Positions 53,083 through 63,002 of a stretch of 64,000 nucleotides of DNA are shown here, in pieces. Each line of letters opens with the position of its first letter. The stretch's first letter is position 1. The stretch is from Apibacter sp. B3706 (GTDB lineage: Bacteria > Bacteroidota > Bacteroidia > Flavobacteriales > Weeksellaceae). The notes under the pieces are model-generated. The model was not told where the DNA came from, did not search any database, and saw only the letters and a list, made by a program, of their open reading frames with translations. A program made the position numbers and the translations under genes. The stretch spans positions 1,612,001 through 1,676,000 of the forward strand of contig NZ_CP049715.1 of NCBI RefSeq assembly GCF_011082725.1, given 5' to 3'.

Positions 53083-53198
53083 AGGATGTAAAATTTATTT
53101 AGATCCCTAAATAAAATAACCAATATTTTTACCTATTTGATAGCAATGGATAAAATCATAAGCTTTCAATCATGCTATTAGAATTAAATTTACATCCT
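53083..53198. ncRNA. Nested long inverted repeat between kdsC and cls
   Basis: AGGATGTAAAATTT (53083-53096) and AAATTTACATCCT (53186-53198) form a 13-bp stem with one bulged A. Inside it ATAGCA (53140-53145) and TGCTAT (53173-53178) form a second stem. The element starts 22 bases after the kdsC stop, lacks a clear T run and could be a structured RNA, a 3' stability element of the pheT operon, or a MITE-like remnant. It is not a known family. Confidence 0.35.
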
Positions 53199-53404
53199 AT
53201 CTCCAAAATTTTTACACAGCCTACCATCTCCATCAACTATATTGTTTTAATATAATTATTTGCACAATAAATACGATTTATTATAAATAAATTAGTTTTT
53301 ATCAAACATACAATCTATAAACTGCAAAATTTGAATTATAAATGTTAAATATTATTAAATAATTATATTAATTAAATTTATATGAAAATTTTCGATTCAA
53401 AAAT

Positions 53405-54904
53405 ATGGATAAATTTATTGCATGGTTTAAATCTTTAAACTTTGAATATCTTTCAATAGTAGGAGCTGTTCTTTATACACTTGTTATTATTTATACCATC
53501 TTTAAAATAATCAAAAATACGGAAAATCCATCCAAAGCAATCGGTTATTTACTTATAGTTATTATCCTTCCCATTATTGGGGTAATATTATATTTTTCGA
53601 TTGGAATGAACTACCGATTGGAAAAATTGTATAAAAGAAAATATACTCACGATCGAAACTTCTATCAGATACTCAGAAATCAAATAAATGAACATACTGA
53701 AAAGAGAATCAACAAATACAATAAATTACTGGAGGGTAAAACTCACTCAATAAGAATGTTATTAAAAGATACTTCTTCTGCTCTTTATGTGGCCGACAAT
53801 ACCAAGTTGCTTATCAATGGTGAAAATAAATTTAAAGAGGTTATTGAAGAATTAAAAAAAGCAACGAAACATATCCATATTGAATATTATATTTTTGCTG
53901 ATGACCGTATTGGAAACGAAATTAAAGATATTTTAATACAAAAAGCCAAAGAAGGCGTAACCGTACGATTTATTTACGACGATTTTGGAAGCCATTCGTT
54001 GAACAAAAGAATGATAAAAGAATTGCGTGAAGGCGGGGTACAAGCCGCTGCTTTTTACAAAATTAAACTTTATGCTTTTGCCAACCGAATGAATTACCGA
54101 AATCACCGTAAAATCATAATCATTGATTCTAAAGTTGGTTTTATTGGCGGAATTAATGTTGACGACCGATATATTAATACTCCGAACAGCAAACTATTTT
54201 GGCGCGATACCCATTTTATGGTGAAAGGAGAAGCGGTGAACGGACTTCAATATAATTTCATAACCGATTGGAACTTTTGTTCCGGAAATGACGTCGATCC
54301 TTTTGACAAAGACTACTTTCACGCGTCTAAAGATATCACCACTAAAGACGAAAACCCCGAACTTATGCAGATTGCCGCCAGTGGTCCGGATAGCGATCGA
54401 GCAACCATAATGCTTGTATACAACGGAATTATAATGTCCAGCCGAAAGAGGCTTTATTTAACGACGCCGTACTTGATCCCTAATGAAACTATTGTTAATG
54501 CTTTAAAGTACGCAGCTTTAAGCGGAGTGGACGTTCGGATTTTGGTTCCGTATAAATCGGACAGTATCATTGTAAATGCAGCTTCGTGCGCCTATTATAA
54601 AGAGTTATTAGCCTCGGGGGTTCGAATTTACAGGTATACGAAAGGATTTGTACATGCTAAAACCATAATTTCCGACACCAATCTTTCCGTTATAGGATCA
54701 GCTAATTTGGATATGCGGAGCTTTGATTTAAATTTTGAAATAAGCGCCTTAGTTTACAGCGAAACCATTAATCAAGAACTTTACGATGCTTTTATGGAAG
54801 ATATTGAAAACAGTACGGAAGTCTCCTATAAGGAATGGTTAAAAAGAAACCGATGGGTAGATTTAGGTAATTCCATAGCTAAACTTATATCACCCCTTTT
54901 ATAA
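53405..54904 (+). CDS. cls: Cardiolipin synthase
   Basis: A 499-residue phospholipase-D-superfamily enzyme condensing phosphatidylglycerol to cardiolipin in the inner membrane. Two N-terminal membrane helices (about 16-36 and 44-66) are followed by two HKD motifs: NHRKIIIIDSKVGFIGG and HAKTIISDTNLSVIGSANLDMRS. LVPYKSDS (near 380) and the IEYYIFADD strand fit ClsA-type enzymes. It is preceded by 344 bases without a gene, other than the inverted repeat at 53083. Confidence 0.92.
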   Translation: MDKFIAWFKSLNFEYLSIVGAVLYTLVIIYTIFKIIKNTENPSKAIGYLLIVIILPIIGVILYFSIGMNYRLEKLYKRKYTHDRNFYQILRNQINEHTEKRINKYNKLLEGKTHSIRMLLKDTSSALYVADNTKLLINGENKFKEVIEELKKATKHIHIEYYIFADDRIGNEIKDILIQKAKEGVTVRFIYDDFGSHSLNKRMIKELREGGVQAAAFYKIKLYAFANRMNYRNHRKIIIIDSKVGFIGGINVDDRYINTPNSKLFWRDTHFMVKGEAVNGLQYNFITDWNFCSGNDVDPFDKDYFHASKDITTKDENPELMQIAASGPDSDRATIMLVYNGIIMSSRKRLYLTTPYLIPNETIVNALKYAALSGVDVRILVPYKSDSIIVNAASCAYYKELLASGVRIYRYTKGFVHAKTIISDTNLSVIGSANLDMRSFDLNFEISALVYSETINQELYDAFMEDIENSTEVSYKEWLKRNRWVDLGNSIAKLISPLL

Positions 54905-55065
54905 AAAAAATAAATAGTTAAATCTTATAAGCTAACGAAATATTTTAGGGTATAACATTCCCTATATACGGTAATTTAATTGATCTGTATTTTTTAAAAA
55001 TACGATTTTTTTAAAAGTTATAAATCGCTGATTGTAATACAATAAATTAGTTTTACCATACAATT

Positions 55066-55093
55066 AAAGTCCATTTAAGATAGACTTTTTTTT
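55066..55093 (+). terminator. Weak hairpin with T run before ileS
   Basis: AAAGTC and GACTTT form a 6-bp stem over an 11-base loop, followed by ten or so T, 162 bases after cls and 46 before ileS. It may end the cls transcript or act as an ileS leader element. A TATATTCG resembling a -7 box follows at 55096. Confidence 0.4.
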
Positions 55094-55138
55094 CGTATAT
55101 TCGCAAATCAATTTTTTTCGCATTTGTTTTAAAAGAAA

Positions 55139-58100
55139 ATGAGCAATAAATTTCAAGAATATAAAGAATTAAATCTAAATAAATTTGCAGACGAAATTTT
55201 AGAATTTTGGAAAAAAAATAATATTTTCCAAGAGAGTATAAAATCTCGTGAGGGCAATCCTCAATTCGTATTTTTTGAAGGACCTCCTTCAGCTAACGGA
55301 ATGCCGGGCATTCACCATGTAATGGCTCGTACCATTAAAGATATTTTCTGCCGATACCAAACATTAAAAGGAAAACAGGTCAATAGAAAAGCCGGTTGGG
55401 ATACCCACGGTTTGCCCGTTGAACTTGGAGTTGAAAAGGAATTAGGTATTACCAAAGAAGATATTGGTAAAAAAATAACTGTGGAAGAATACAACAAGGC
55501 TTGTAAAGAAGCAGTTATGCGATATACCGGTGCTTGGAACGAATTAACTCAAAAAATAGGTTATTGGGTAGATTTAAATCATCCTTATATTACTTACGAT
55601 CCCAAATATATGGAAAGTGTTTGGTGGTTGTTGAAACAAATTTACGATAAAAATTTACTTTATAAGGGTTATACCATTCAACCCTATTCTCCTAAAGCTG
55701 GAACAGGGCTTTCCAGTCATGAGTTGAGTTTACCCGGTGCATATAAAGATATTACAGACACTACCATTGTTGCTCAATTTAAAGCAATTAAGGAAAGCAC
55801 CACTTTATTTAAGGATATTCAGGGCGATGTATACTTCTTGGCTTGGACTACCACACCGTGGACCTTACCTTCTAATACGGCGTTAACTGTAGGAGGATCT
55901 ATTGATTATGTATTGGTAAAAACATTTAATCAATATACTTTTGAACCCATCAATGTTATACTCGCTAAAGAATTAGTAGGAAGTCAGTTTTCAGGTAAAT
56001 TCGTACCTGCTGAATCTGATGCCGATTTTCAAGAGTATACATCTGAAAATAAAAAAATACCTTATAGAATTCTTGCCGAATACAAGGGGAAAGATTTAGT
56101 TGGAATAAAATACGAACAACTCCTTTCTTGGACATTACCGTATGAAGATGCGGATCGGGCATTTGTAGTGATTGATGGAGACCATGTGACTACTGAAGAC
56201 GGTACAGGTATTGTTCATACTGCTCCTACTTTTGGTGCAGACGATGCGAAAGTTGCAAAAGAACACGGGGTACCCGGTATGTTGGTTCTTGATGAAAATC
56301 AAAATACTGTTCCTTTAGTGGATTTACAGGGTAAATTTATTTCAAGTTTACCTGAACCTTTTGCGGGAAAATATGTTCGCATTGAATATTATAACGATAA
56401 CGAAGCTCCGGAACGTTCAACCGACGTTGAAATAGCCATACTTTTAAAGACCGAAAATAAGGCTTTTAAAGTAGAAAAATACAATCACAACTATCCTCAT
56501 TGTTGGAGAACAGACAAACCTATTCTTTACTATCCTTTGGATTCTTGGTTTATAAAAATTACGGAAGTTCGTGATCGAATGACCGAATTAAATCAAAGTA
56601 TCAATTGGAAACCTAAATCAACGGGAGAAGGTCGTTTTGGTAATTGGCTGGAAAATGCTAATGATTGGAATCTTTCCAGATCAAGATATTGGGGTACTCC
56701 CCTTCCTATTTGGAGAACCGAAGATGCTAAAGAAGAAATCATCATTGGTTCTATTCAGGAGTTGATTGATGAAATGGAAAAATCCGTAAAAGCCGGATTT
56801 ATGTCTAAAAATATTTTTGAAGATTTTATTGTAGGTGATGTTTCCGAGGAAAATTACAATAAAATAGACCTTCATAAAAATATTGTAGATCAAATAGTTC
56901 TAGTTTCAGAGAGTGGAAAGCCCATGAAGCGAGAAAGTGATTTGATTGATGTATGGTTTGATTCAGGAGCCATGCCATACGCTCAATGGCACTATCCTTT
57001 TGAAAATAAGGAATTAATAGACAAACGAAAATACTATCCGGCAGATTTTATTGCTGAAGGAGTAGACCAAACTCGCGGCTGGTTCTATACTTTACATGCA
57101 ATCGGAACCATGATTTTTGACAGCGTAACTTATAAAAATGTTGTTTCCAATGGGTTGGTTTTGGATAAAAAAGGAAATAAAATGTCCAAAAGTAAAGGAA
57201 ATGCTGTTGAGCCTTTTGAAACCTTGGCTATGTATGGGCCGGATGCTACTCGATGGTATATGATTTCCAATGCCCAACCTTGGGATAATTTGAAATTTGA
57301 TTTGGAGGGCATTGATGAAGTACGCCGTAAAATATTCGGAACTCTATATAATACCTATTCATTCTTTGCTTTATATGCCAACGTGGATGGATTCAGTTAT
57401 AAAGAGGATGATATACCTTTTAAAGAAAGAAACGAATTAGATCAATGGATCCTATCCGAACTTAATCTTTTGATAGATGAAGTGGATTCTTTCTATACCG
57501 ATTATGAGCCAACCAAAGCTTTACGAGCAATTAATACTTTTGTTATAGATAATTTAAGTAATTGGTATGTGCGATTATCAAGAAGACGTTTTTGGAAAGG
57601 AGAATATTCCAATGATAAGATTTCTGCTTACCAAACTCTTTATAAATGTTTGGATACTATTGCTAAGTTAATGTCTCCTGCAGCACCTTTCTATTCCGAT
57701 AGATTGTATCAGGATTTAAACGCAGTTACGGGAAAAGAACCTTATGCATCGGTTCATTTAGCTTATTTCCCTGTTAAACAGGAAAATGAAATCGATTATT
57801 TATTGTTGGAAAGAACTCATTTAGCACAAAAAGTTACCACTATGGTATTTTCTTTGCGTAAAAAAGAAAATATAAAAGTTCGACAACCGTTGCAAAAAAT
57901 TATGATTCCTGTTTTAAGTAACAATGACAGGGAAAATCTCGAATCCATAATACCTATAATAAAACAAGAGGTCAATGTAAAAGAAGTTCAATTATTGAAC
58001 CCTGAAGAAGCTTCTGATATTATTGTAAAAGCCGTAAAACCTAATTTTAAAACGTTAGGACCTAAATTAGGTAAAGATCTTAAAGCCGTTAGCCAAGAGC

Positions 58101-58534
58101 TCCAACAATTATCTTCCTCTCAAATTGAAGAGTTGGAAAAGAACGGAACTATAACTCTGTCCGGCTATGAACTAAACTTGGATGATGTTGAAATTCGCAC
58201 ACAAGATATTACGGGATGGTTGGTTGCCAACGACGGCAAATTAACCGTTGCGCTCGATATCACTATCACACCTGAATTAAAATCTGAAGGAATTGCTCGA
58301 GAATTGGTAAATAAAATTCAAAATCTCAGAAAAGAGAATGGATTGGAAGTTACCGATAAAATATCTTTAGAAATTCAGGCGAATGAGGAAATTGAAAAAT
58401 CCGTTAACGAAAATATGGAATATATATGTTCTGAAACATTAACACAGAAATTAACTTTTGTAAGTAACACTACCGATGGGACGGAATTAGACATTAATGA
58501 AATTAAAATTAAAATCGTACTAAAAAAAGTGTAA
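55139..58534 (+). CDS. ileS: Isoleucine-tRNA ligase
   Basis: A 1131-residue class I synthetase charging tRNA-Ile. It has the HIGH-type motif GPPSANGMPGIHHVMART (HH at the HIGH position), the CP1 editing domain (AWTTTPWTLPSNTAL; DGTGIVHTAPTFGADD), the zinc or CP2 region, VWFDSGAMPYAQWH, GVDQTRGWFYTLHAI, KMSKSKGNAVEPF and the anticodon-binding C-terminal half with a long extra tail, as in Bacteroidota. There are only 2 bases between its stop and the traR/dksA-like gene, and lspA follows, the classical ileS-dksA-lspA order. No T-box leader is seen. Confidence 0.96.
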   Translation: MSNKFQEYKELNLNKFADEILEFWKKNNIFQESIKSREGNPQFVFFEGPPSANGMPGIHHVMARTIKDIFCRYQTLKGKQVNRKAGWDTHGLPVELGVEKELGITKEDIGKKITVEEYNKACKEAVMRYTGAWNELTQKIGYWVDLNHPYITYDPKYMESVWWLLKQIYDKNLLYKGYTIQPYSPKAGTGLSSHELSLPGAYKDITDTTIVAQFKAIKESTTLFKDIQGDVYFLAWTTTPWTLPSNTALTVGGSIDYVLVKTFNQYTFEPINVILAKELVGSQFSGKFVPAESDADFQEYTSENKKIPYRILAEYKGKDLVGIKYEQLLSWTLPYEDADRAFVVIDGDHVTTEDGTGIVHTAPTFGADDAKVAKEHGVPGMLVLDENQNTVPLVDLQGKFISSLPEPFAGKYVRIEYYNDNEAPERSTDVEIAILLKTENKAFKVEKYNHNYPHCWRTDKPILYYPLDSWFIKITEVRDRMTELNQSINWKPKSTGEGRFGNWLENANDWNLSRSRYWGTPLPIWRTEDAKEEIIIGSIQELIDEMEKSVKAGFMSKNIFEDFIVGDVSEENYNKIDLHKNIVDQIVLVSESGKPMKRESDLIDVWFDSGAMPYAQWHYPFENKELIDKRKYYPADFIAEGVDQTRGWFYTLHAIGTMIFDSVTYKNVVSNGLVLDKKGNKMSKSKGNAVEPFETLAMYGPDATRWYMISNAQPWDNLKFDLEGIDEVRRKIFGTLYNTYSFFALYANVDGFSYKEDDIPFKERNELDQWILSELNLLIDEVDSFYTDYEPTKALRAINTFVIDNLSNWYVRLSRRRFWKGEYSNDKISAYQTLYKCLDTIAKLMSPAAPFYSDRLYQDLNAVTGKEPYASVHLAYFPVKQENEIDYLLLERTHLAQKVTTMVFSLRKKENIKVRQPLQKIMIPVLSNNDRENLESIIPIIKQEVNVKEVQLLNPEEASDIIVKAVKPNFKTLGPKLGKDLKAVSQELQQLSSSQIEELEKNGTITLSGYELNLDDVEIRTQDITGWLVANDGKLTVALDITITPELKSEGIARELVNKIQNLRKENGLEVTDKISLEIQANEEIEKSVNENMEYICSETLTQKLTFVSNTTDGTELDINEIKIKIVLKKV

Positions 58535-58536
58535 TT

Positions 58537-58914
58537 ATGACTGAAGACAGACTTAGATATTCTGACGAAGAACTTGAAGAATTCAAGATACTTATTCTTG
58601 ATAAAATTGAAAAAGCGGAAAATGATTTAACTATGCTGAAAGAAGCGTTTGTTAATGATTTAAATAACGGAACGGATGATACCTCTCCTACTTTTAAAGC
58701 TTTTGAAGAAGGTTCGGAAACCATGAGTAAAGAAAGTAACTCCCATTTGGCGGCTCGTCAAGAGAAATTTATCCGTGATTTGCGAAATGCTTTAATACGA
58801 ATTGAGAACAAAACATACGGAATTTGCAGAATTTCCGGAAAATTAATAGGTAAAGAAAGATTGAAAGCGGTTCCTCATGCTACCTTAAGCATTGAGGCTA
58901 AAAACAATCAATAG
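58537..58914 (+). CDS. TraR/DksA-family zinc-finger-like protein
   Basis: A 125-residue protein of the DksA/TraR group, which binds the RNA polymerase secondary channel. The N-terminal part is a coiled-coil-like helix pair (DEELEEFKILILDKIEKAENDL). The C-terminal fold has the diagnostic TYGICRISGKLIGKERLKAVPHATLSIE. Only one Cys remains where zinc-binding DksA has four, so it is probably metal-free, as in several flavobacterial relatives. The tip acidic pair typical of DksA cannot be confirmed from sequence alone. It lies in the ileS-lspA operon. Confidence 0.82.
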   Translation: MTEDRLRYSDEELEEFKILILDKIEKAENDLTMLKEAFVNDLNNGTDDTSPTFKAFEEGSETMSKESNSHLAARQEKFIRDLRNALIRIENKTYGICRISGKLIGKERLKAVPHATLSIEAKNNQ

Positions 58915-58919
58915 TAAGA

Positions 58920-59561
58920 ATGAAGAAAGTCTTATGGATAACATTTTTTATCCTTTTATTAGATCAAGTATCAAAAATTTACATTAAAACGCATTTTCAT
59001 CTTCATGAGGAAATAAAAGTTTTCGATTGGTTTTATCTTACGTATGTTGAAAATCCAGGTATGGCTTATGGAGTGCAACTTGGAGGATTCATAGGTAAAA
59101 TAGGCCTGAGCTTATTGCGTTTGGTATTAATAGGCTTAATGGCTTATTATATCAACAAATGGTCTAAAAAGGCTAATACTTGGTATTTTATCATTCCGGC
59201 AGGATTAATTTTTGCGGGTGCAATCGGGAATTTGATTGACAGTACTTTTTATGGAGTCCTTTTCGATTCGGGTACAACTTATAACTCGGTTGTGAAGGAT
59301 TGGTACGGATATTCGGGAATTTCCAAGCTTAATTTTAAAGGATATGCTCCTCTATTTGGGGGATGTGTCGTGGATATGTTTCGTTTTCCTCTTATAGACA
59401 CTTATTTGCCCGAATGGTTTCCTGTATGGGGAGGTGAAAGGATTCAATTTTTTAATTATATATTCAATGTTGCCGATTCTTCCATCACTCTCGGAGCGAT
59501 ATTTCTCATAGGTGTTTATTTCTTCAAACCCGGTATGTTTCCTAAAGAGTGGATGAAATAG
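58920..59561 (+). CDS. lspA: Lipoprotein signal peptidase II
   Basis: A four-helix aspartyl peptidase that cleaves prolipoprotein signal peptides before the lipidated Cys. DQVSKIYIKTH (TM1 end), VENPGMAYG, AGAIGNLIDS and the catalytic Asps in GCVVDMFRFP and FNVADSSITLG are all visible. At 213 residues it is longer than the E. coli enzyme (164), with an extra loop of about 45 residues (TTYNSVVKDWYGYSGISKLN) between TM3 and the active-site region, usual in Bacteroidota. It starts 5 bases after the dksA-like gene. The many lipoproteins in this window need this enzyme. Confidence 0.94.
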   Translation: MKKVLWITFFILLLDQVSKIYIKTHFHLHEEIKVFDWFYLTYVENPGMAYGVQLGGFIGKIGLSLLRLVLIGLMAYYINKWSKKANTWYFIIPAGLIFAGAIGNLIDSTFYGVLFDSGTTYNSVVKDWYGYSGISKLNFKGYAPLFGGCVVDMFRFPLIDTYLPEWFPVWGGERIQFFNYIFNVADSSITLGAIFLIGVYFFKPGMFPKEWMK

Positions 59562-59638
59562 TTTTGTATAAAAAAGTACTCCATTTTGTATTCTTATGCG
59601 GGTTCTAATCTTTATATGGTATAATAAAAATGCATAAG

Positions 59639-59670
59639 TTTTTGCACTTTATATTTTAAATGTAAATTTG
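59639..59670 (+). promoter_or_regulatory. trpS promoter
   Basis: TTTTTG at 59639-59644, an 18-base spacer and TAAATTTG at 59663-59670 match the Bacteroidota consensus; the leader to the ATG at 59694 is about 18 bases. Confidence 0.62.
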
Positions 59671-59693
59671 CATTTTATCATATAAAATATACC

Positions 59694-60659
59694 ATGAGAG
59701 TTTTAACAGGCATACAAAGTACGGGTACTCCACATTTAGGCAATATTTTAGGAGCCATTGCACCGGCTATTAAGTTAAGCAAGGATCCTTCTAATGAATC
59801 TTTTTTCTTTATTGCCAATTTGCATTCCATGACGCAAATTAAAGATGCTGAAGTCCTTAAACAAAATACGTATGAAATAGCGGCAACCTGGCTCGCATGT
59901 GGTTTGGATATTTCCAAAACTTATTTTTACAGACAATCAGACATCCCCGAAGTAACGGAACTTATGTGGTATTTGCTTTGTTATTTCCCCTATAGCCGTT
60001 TGGCTCTGGCGCATGGATTTAAAGATAAAGCCGATCGATTGGAAGATGTAAATTCCGGGCTGTTTACTTATCCTATGCTTATGGCTGCGGATATTCTTTT
60101 ATACGATGCACAAATCGTTCCGGTAGGTAAAGATCAATTGCAGCATTTAGAGATGACTAGAGATGTCGCTCAAAAATTTAACCACGTACACGGCGATGTT
60201 TTGGTAGTCCCTGAAGCCAAAATTCAAGAAAATACGATGTATGTCCCCGGAACTGATGGAAATAAAATGAGTAAATCCAGAGGAAACACGATTCAAATTT
60301 TTGCTCCTGAAAAAGAGTTGAAAAAACAAATTATGTCTATTGTAACCGATTCTACTCCATTGGAAGAACCTAAAAATCCGGATACTTGTAATGCGTTTTC
60401 TATATTTAAATTGGTAGCCACTCCTGAAGAAGTGGAAAATATGAGAGAAAACTACTTAGTCGGTGGTTACGGATACGGACATGCTAAAAATGAATTATTT
60501 AAAGTTCTTCTACGTGAATTTAGTGAAGCCAGAGAAAAATATAATTACTATATGAATCATATTGATGAACTTGAGAATATTCTTAAAGAGGGAGCTGAAA
60601 AAACAAAAAGCATAGCATCTGAAACACTCAAAAGAGTTAGAAAGTCTTTACAATTTTAA
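59694..60659 (+). CDS. trpS: Tryptophan-tRNA ligase
   Basis: A 321-residue class I synthetase charging tRNA-Trp. It begins with TGIQSTGTPHLGNILGAI (the HIGH-type motif HLGN), then YPMLMAADILLYDAQIVPVGKDQLQH (tryptophan site) and NKMSKSRGN (KMSKS). The C-terminal helices carry the anticodon-recognition region. Length and motifs are standard. The gene has its own promoter and terminator. Confidence 0.95.
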   Translation: MRVLTGIQSTGTPHLGNILGAIAPAIKLSKDPSNESFFFIANLHSMTQIKDAEVLKQNTYEIAATWLACGLDISKTYFYRQSDIPEVTELMWYLLCYFPYSRLALAHGFKDKADRLEDVNSGLFTYPMLMAADILLYDAQIVPVGKDQLQHLEMTRDVAQKFNHVHGDVLVVPEAKIQENTMYVPGTDGNKMSKSRGNTIQIFAPEKELKKQIMSIVTDSTPLEEPKNPDTCNAFSIFKLVATPEEVENMRENYLVGGYGYGHAKNELFKVLLREFSEAREKYNYYMNHIDELENILKEGAEKTKSIASETLKRVRKSLQF

Positions 60660-60672
60660 AATTTTTCAAAAA

Positions 60673-60705
60673 AAATTGCAGCAAAAAGATCTTTTGCTAC
60701 AATTT
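60673..60705 (+). terminator. Terminator of trpS
   Basis: AAATTG-C-AGCAAAA and TTTTGCT-A-CAATTT pair with one mismatch over a 5-base loop, 14 bases after the trpS stop. The following T run is weak, but the stem is long. Confidence 0.6.
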
Positions 60706-60839
60706 AAACTAAACTAATTAAACTAATATTTAAATTCTTGTGTAAAAGGATACAATTTTAGTTTAATTATTTTTTTCCTGCAATTCTTTATAATAGATTT
60801 TATCTATAGCTGTATTTAATATTTTTATATAAGCTATAT

Positions 60840-61508
60840 TTAGTATATATTCACATAACCGCCCTCGATATCTTTTTTAACTACTTCCGCTCCTCCATAG
60901 ACATTAATATCTCCCCCATCTTTTATTTTGGTTTCAACTAATCCATTAGAATAAACAGATGCTGTTCCTCCGGAAGTAACTGCTACTGCAATTTTATTTG
61001 AGCCCACTTCTTTTGCATCGTAGGTGCCCCCGGATGTAATTTTAATATTTTGATGGTTTGCCAATCCAGAAATTTTGATTTCTCCTCCGGATTTTAGCTT
61101 GGCATGTATTTTGTTTACTCCAACAAGAACGGTAATCTTCGAACCTTCAGTAGCTCCGATATTTAATAGATTTTCTTCTAATTTATCATGACCGGTTATG
61201 GTTGATCCTTCGTAAGCATGTATATTATTTAACTTTTTATAATATACCTTTACGTTTAACTCATCGTCGTTCTCTAATTTCAACGTATCCATTCTAACAA
61301 TTAATTCTCCGCCTTTTTTAACGATTTTTACGTCATCTTTTTTTACTCCGCTGATCTCTACTTTTTCTTCCAGTGAGGAAAGTAACGTCACAGGAATTTT
61401 ATCATAAACACGCAAAACGGTAAAACTTCTTAAATTTTTAACTATTGCCTGAGCAGAAACAATCTGTATAAAAATTATCGCAAATAAAACAAATAAAAAT
61501 TTCTTCAT
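60840..61508 (-). CDS. DUF2807 (GIN domain) exported protein
   Basis: A secreted protein with a signal peptide ending VSAQ (about residue 20). The rest is a right-handed beta-helix-like GIN domain: the N-terminal FTVLRVYDKIPVTLLSS strand (the F-x-x-I-x-x-x-G-x-x-V-x-L pattern) and repeated short strands with Gly turns (ATEGSKI, SGGEIKISGL, SGGTYDAKEV, SGGTASVYSNG, DGGDINVYGG). Such proteins are very common in Bacteroidota but of unknown role. The start was set at ATG 61508 (MKKFLFVLF); an in-frame upstream ATG at 61532 would extend the signal peptide. Confidence 0.85.
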   Translation of the reverse strand: MKKFLFVLFAIIFIQIVSAQAIVKNLRSFTVLRVYDKIPVTLLSSLEEKVEISGVKKDDVKIVKKGGELIVRMDTLKLENDDELNVKVYYKKLNNIHAYEGSTITGHDKLEENLLNIGATEGSKITVLVGVNKIHAKLKSGGEIKISGLANHQNIKITSGGTYDAKEVGSNKIAVAVTSGGTASVYSNGLVETKIKDGGDINVYGGAEVVKKDIEGGYVNIY

Positions 61509-61607
61509 ATACTTTTTTGAGATAGAATTCAATAATTAAGCCATAACTTCATTATGATTACTATATTATCAATAAGTATATTCTTATAAGGGGTATTGAT
61601 GATTAGT

Positions 61608-61967
61608 TTAGCCTAGTAGTGCTTTTTTCCATTCTTCTTCTTTAAATCCTACTAAAATAAGAGAATAACTTATCACTAAGGGACGTTTTACCAACATTCC
61701 GTCGGTAGATAGAAGTGATAAGAGCTCGTCTTCGCTGCTTTTTTTTACTTTTTCTTTAAGATTTAATTCTTTATACAGTTTGCCTGATGTATTAAAAAAT
61801 TTGTTTATGGGCAATCCTGATCTTTGATACCATTCTTTTAATTCTTCTTTCGTTGGACATTCTTTTGCTATATTTCTTTCTTTAAATTCTATGGTATTAT
61901 CTTGTAACCATTTGATTGCTTTTTTACATGTGCTGCATGTGGGATAGCATAAGATTGTTATTTTCAT
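61608..61967 (-). CDS. ArsC/Spx-family thioredoxin-like protein
   Basis: A 119-residue protein of the arsenate reductase-like (ArsC/Spx/YffB) thioredoxin fold. It has CYPTCSTCKKAIKWL, with Cys7, Cys11 and Cys14 (Cys11-x-x-Cys14 as in Spx-type proteins), then FKERNIAKECPTKEEL and LVKRPLVIS with the conserved cis-Pro region. Without an ars operon nearby, a role in arsenate resistance is not implied; it may be a redox or regulatory protein. A minus-strand TAAATTTG at 61988-61995 is a possible -7 box. Confidence 0.8.
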   Translation of the reverse strand: MKITILCYPTCSTCKKAIKWLQDNTIEFKERNIAKECPTKEELKEWYQRSGLPINKFFNTSGKLYKELNLKEKVKKSSEDELLSLLSTDGMLVKRPLVISYSLILVGFKEEEWKKALLG

Positions 61968-62403
61968 TTCTTATATTTTTATGAAGTCAAATTTACTTTT
62001 TTTATGTGTCTAAAGTCTATTAATAATAGTTTAAAAATTAGCAAAGGGGTAATTATTTAAATTTAACTGGATCATTAGCTTTCAATTAAACCGGCTTTAA
62101 ATATTGCTGGATTGATCAAATTAAGTAAACCTTATTAAATGAGAATTACTACAATACATAATCGGTTTTTTGTAATGTGAACATTAATGATCCACGTTAT
62201 AATTTTAAGGTAAAAAAGTTTATAAAAATTGAATGCAGGAACTTTCTTTTTAATTGAACATTTCAATAATTCACTTTTTTCTTATAACCTTTCTTCTTTT
62301 GAAAATGTTACTCAATTTACAATAGATAATTTATCAATATTTCCTTTACTTTGCCCAACTGCTCCTACATTCATTATCGTGGAATTCCAACTTATTTATT
62401 AAA

Positions 62404-62526
62404 TTAATCTAATTCAACTACTTTCATTGATTTTACCCTTGTACTTCCTTCGTATAATTCTATTTTATATAAAAGATATTTAGGTTTTTCTAATAAATAC
62501 AGTTTTTGTACGATTAATATAACAAA
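62404..62526 (-). pseudogene. Possible 3' remnant of a lost gene
   Basis: About 40 codons open to a TAA at 62404 and read like the end of a protein (KLYLLEKPKYLLYKIELY, then Gly-Ser-Thr-Arg and KSMKVVELD). The style recalls the last strands of a Bacteroidota sorting or lipocalin-like domain, but it is too short to assign. There is an upstream stop and no ATG. It is a low-confidence call. Confidence 0.22.
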
Positions 62527-62935
62527 TTACCTTATTTAAAAGAAATATTCAATAAATTCAGATATGTAGCATAAGTAGTGTTATGAATTTATTCTATATA
62601 GCCTTGCTTTAAAAGAATTGGATGGTTAAAGTTTCGTATTTATTTAATTGAGTTTATATTAAATACATTACAGAAAATATTTAGGCATTATTGTTCGTAA
62701 AAATGCAACTTTAATGTATAAAAAGAATAAGCAATATTTAAAATCTACTCTATCAATTATTCATCCATTCAGGAAATAGAATTAATCAAAAATAAATATT
62801 AAAAGCTAAAGAATATTTATATATCTTCATTATGTATTTTTAAAAAAAACTGAGTTTGCTTGCATAAGTTAAGTAAGAAAATATTAATTTTTAAAAATAA
62901 ATTTTTTATTCAAACATAAACGAGTTATCTATATA

Positions 62936-62970
62936 ACAAAAAAAGCCTCAACTTTTTATGATGAAGCTTT
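62936..62970 (-). terminator. Terminator of the truncated gene at the right edge
   Basis: On the minus strand, AAAGCTTCA and TGAGGCTTT pair (one mismatch) over an 11-base loop, followed by a T run, 33 bases past the stop at 63003. Confidence 0.6.
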
Positions 62971-63002
62971 ATATGTTAAAATATATAATTTAAATTTACC
63001 TA

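Larger units (their letters stand above)
61968..63002. other. About 1 kb without an intact gene
   Basis: The longest non-coding stretch in the window, with very high AT content. No tRNA, riboswitch or IS end was seen. On the minus strand two coding-like patches occur without start codons: around 62404-62526 (YLLEKPKYLLYKIELYEG, ending VVELD) and around 62314-62376 (NVGAVGQSKGNIDKLSIVN). These may be the 3' remains of a lost secreted-protein gene. The right end holds the terminator of the gene at 63003. Confidence 0.45.

Noticed and set aside
61608-61967. Arsenate reductase as part of an arsenic-resistance system
   Set aside because: No arsR, arsB or acr3 genes are near, and the CxxC pattern fits Spx/YffB-type relatives as well.
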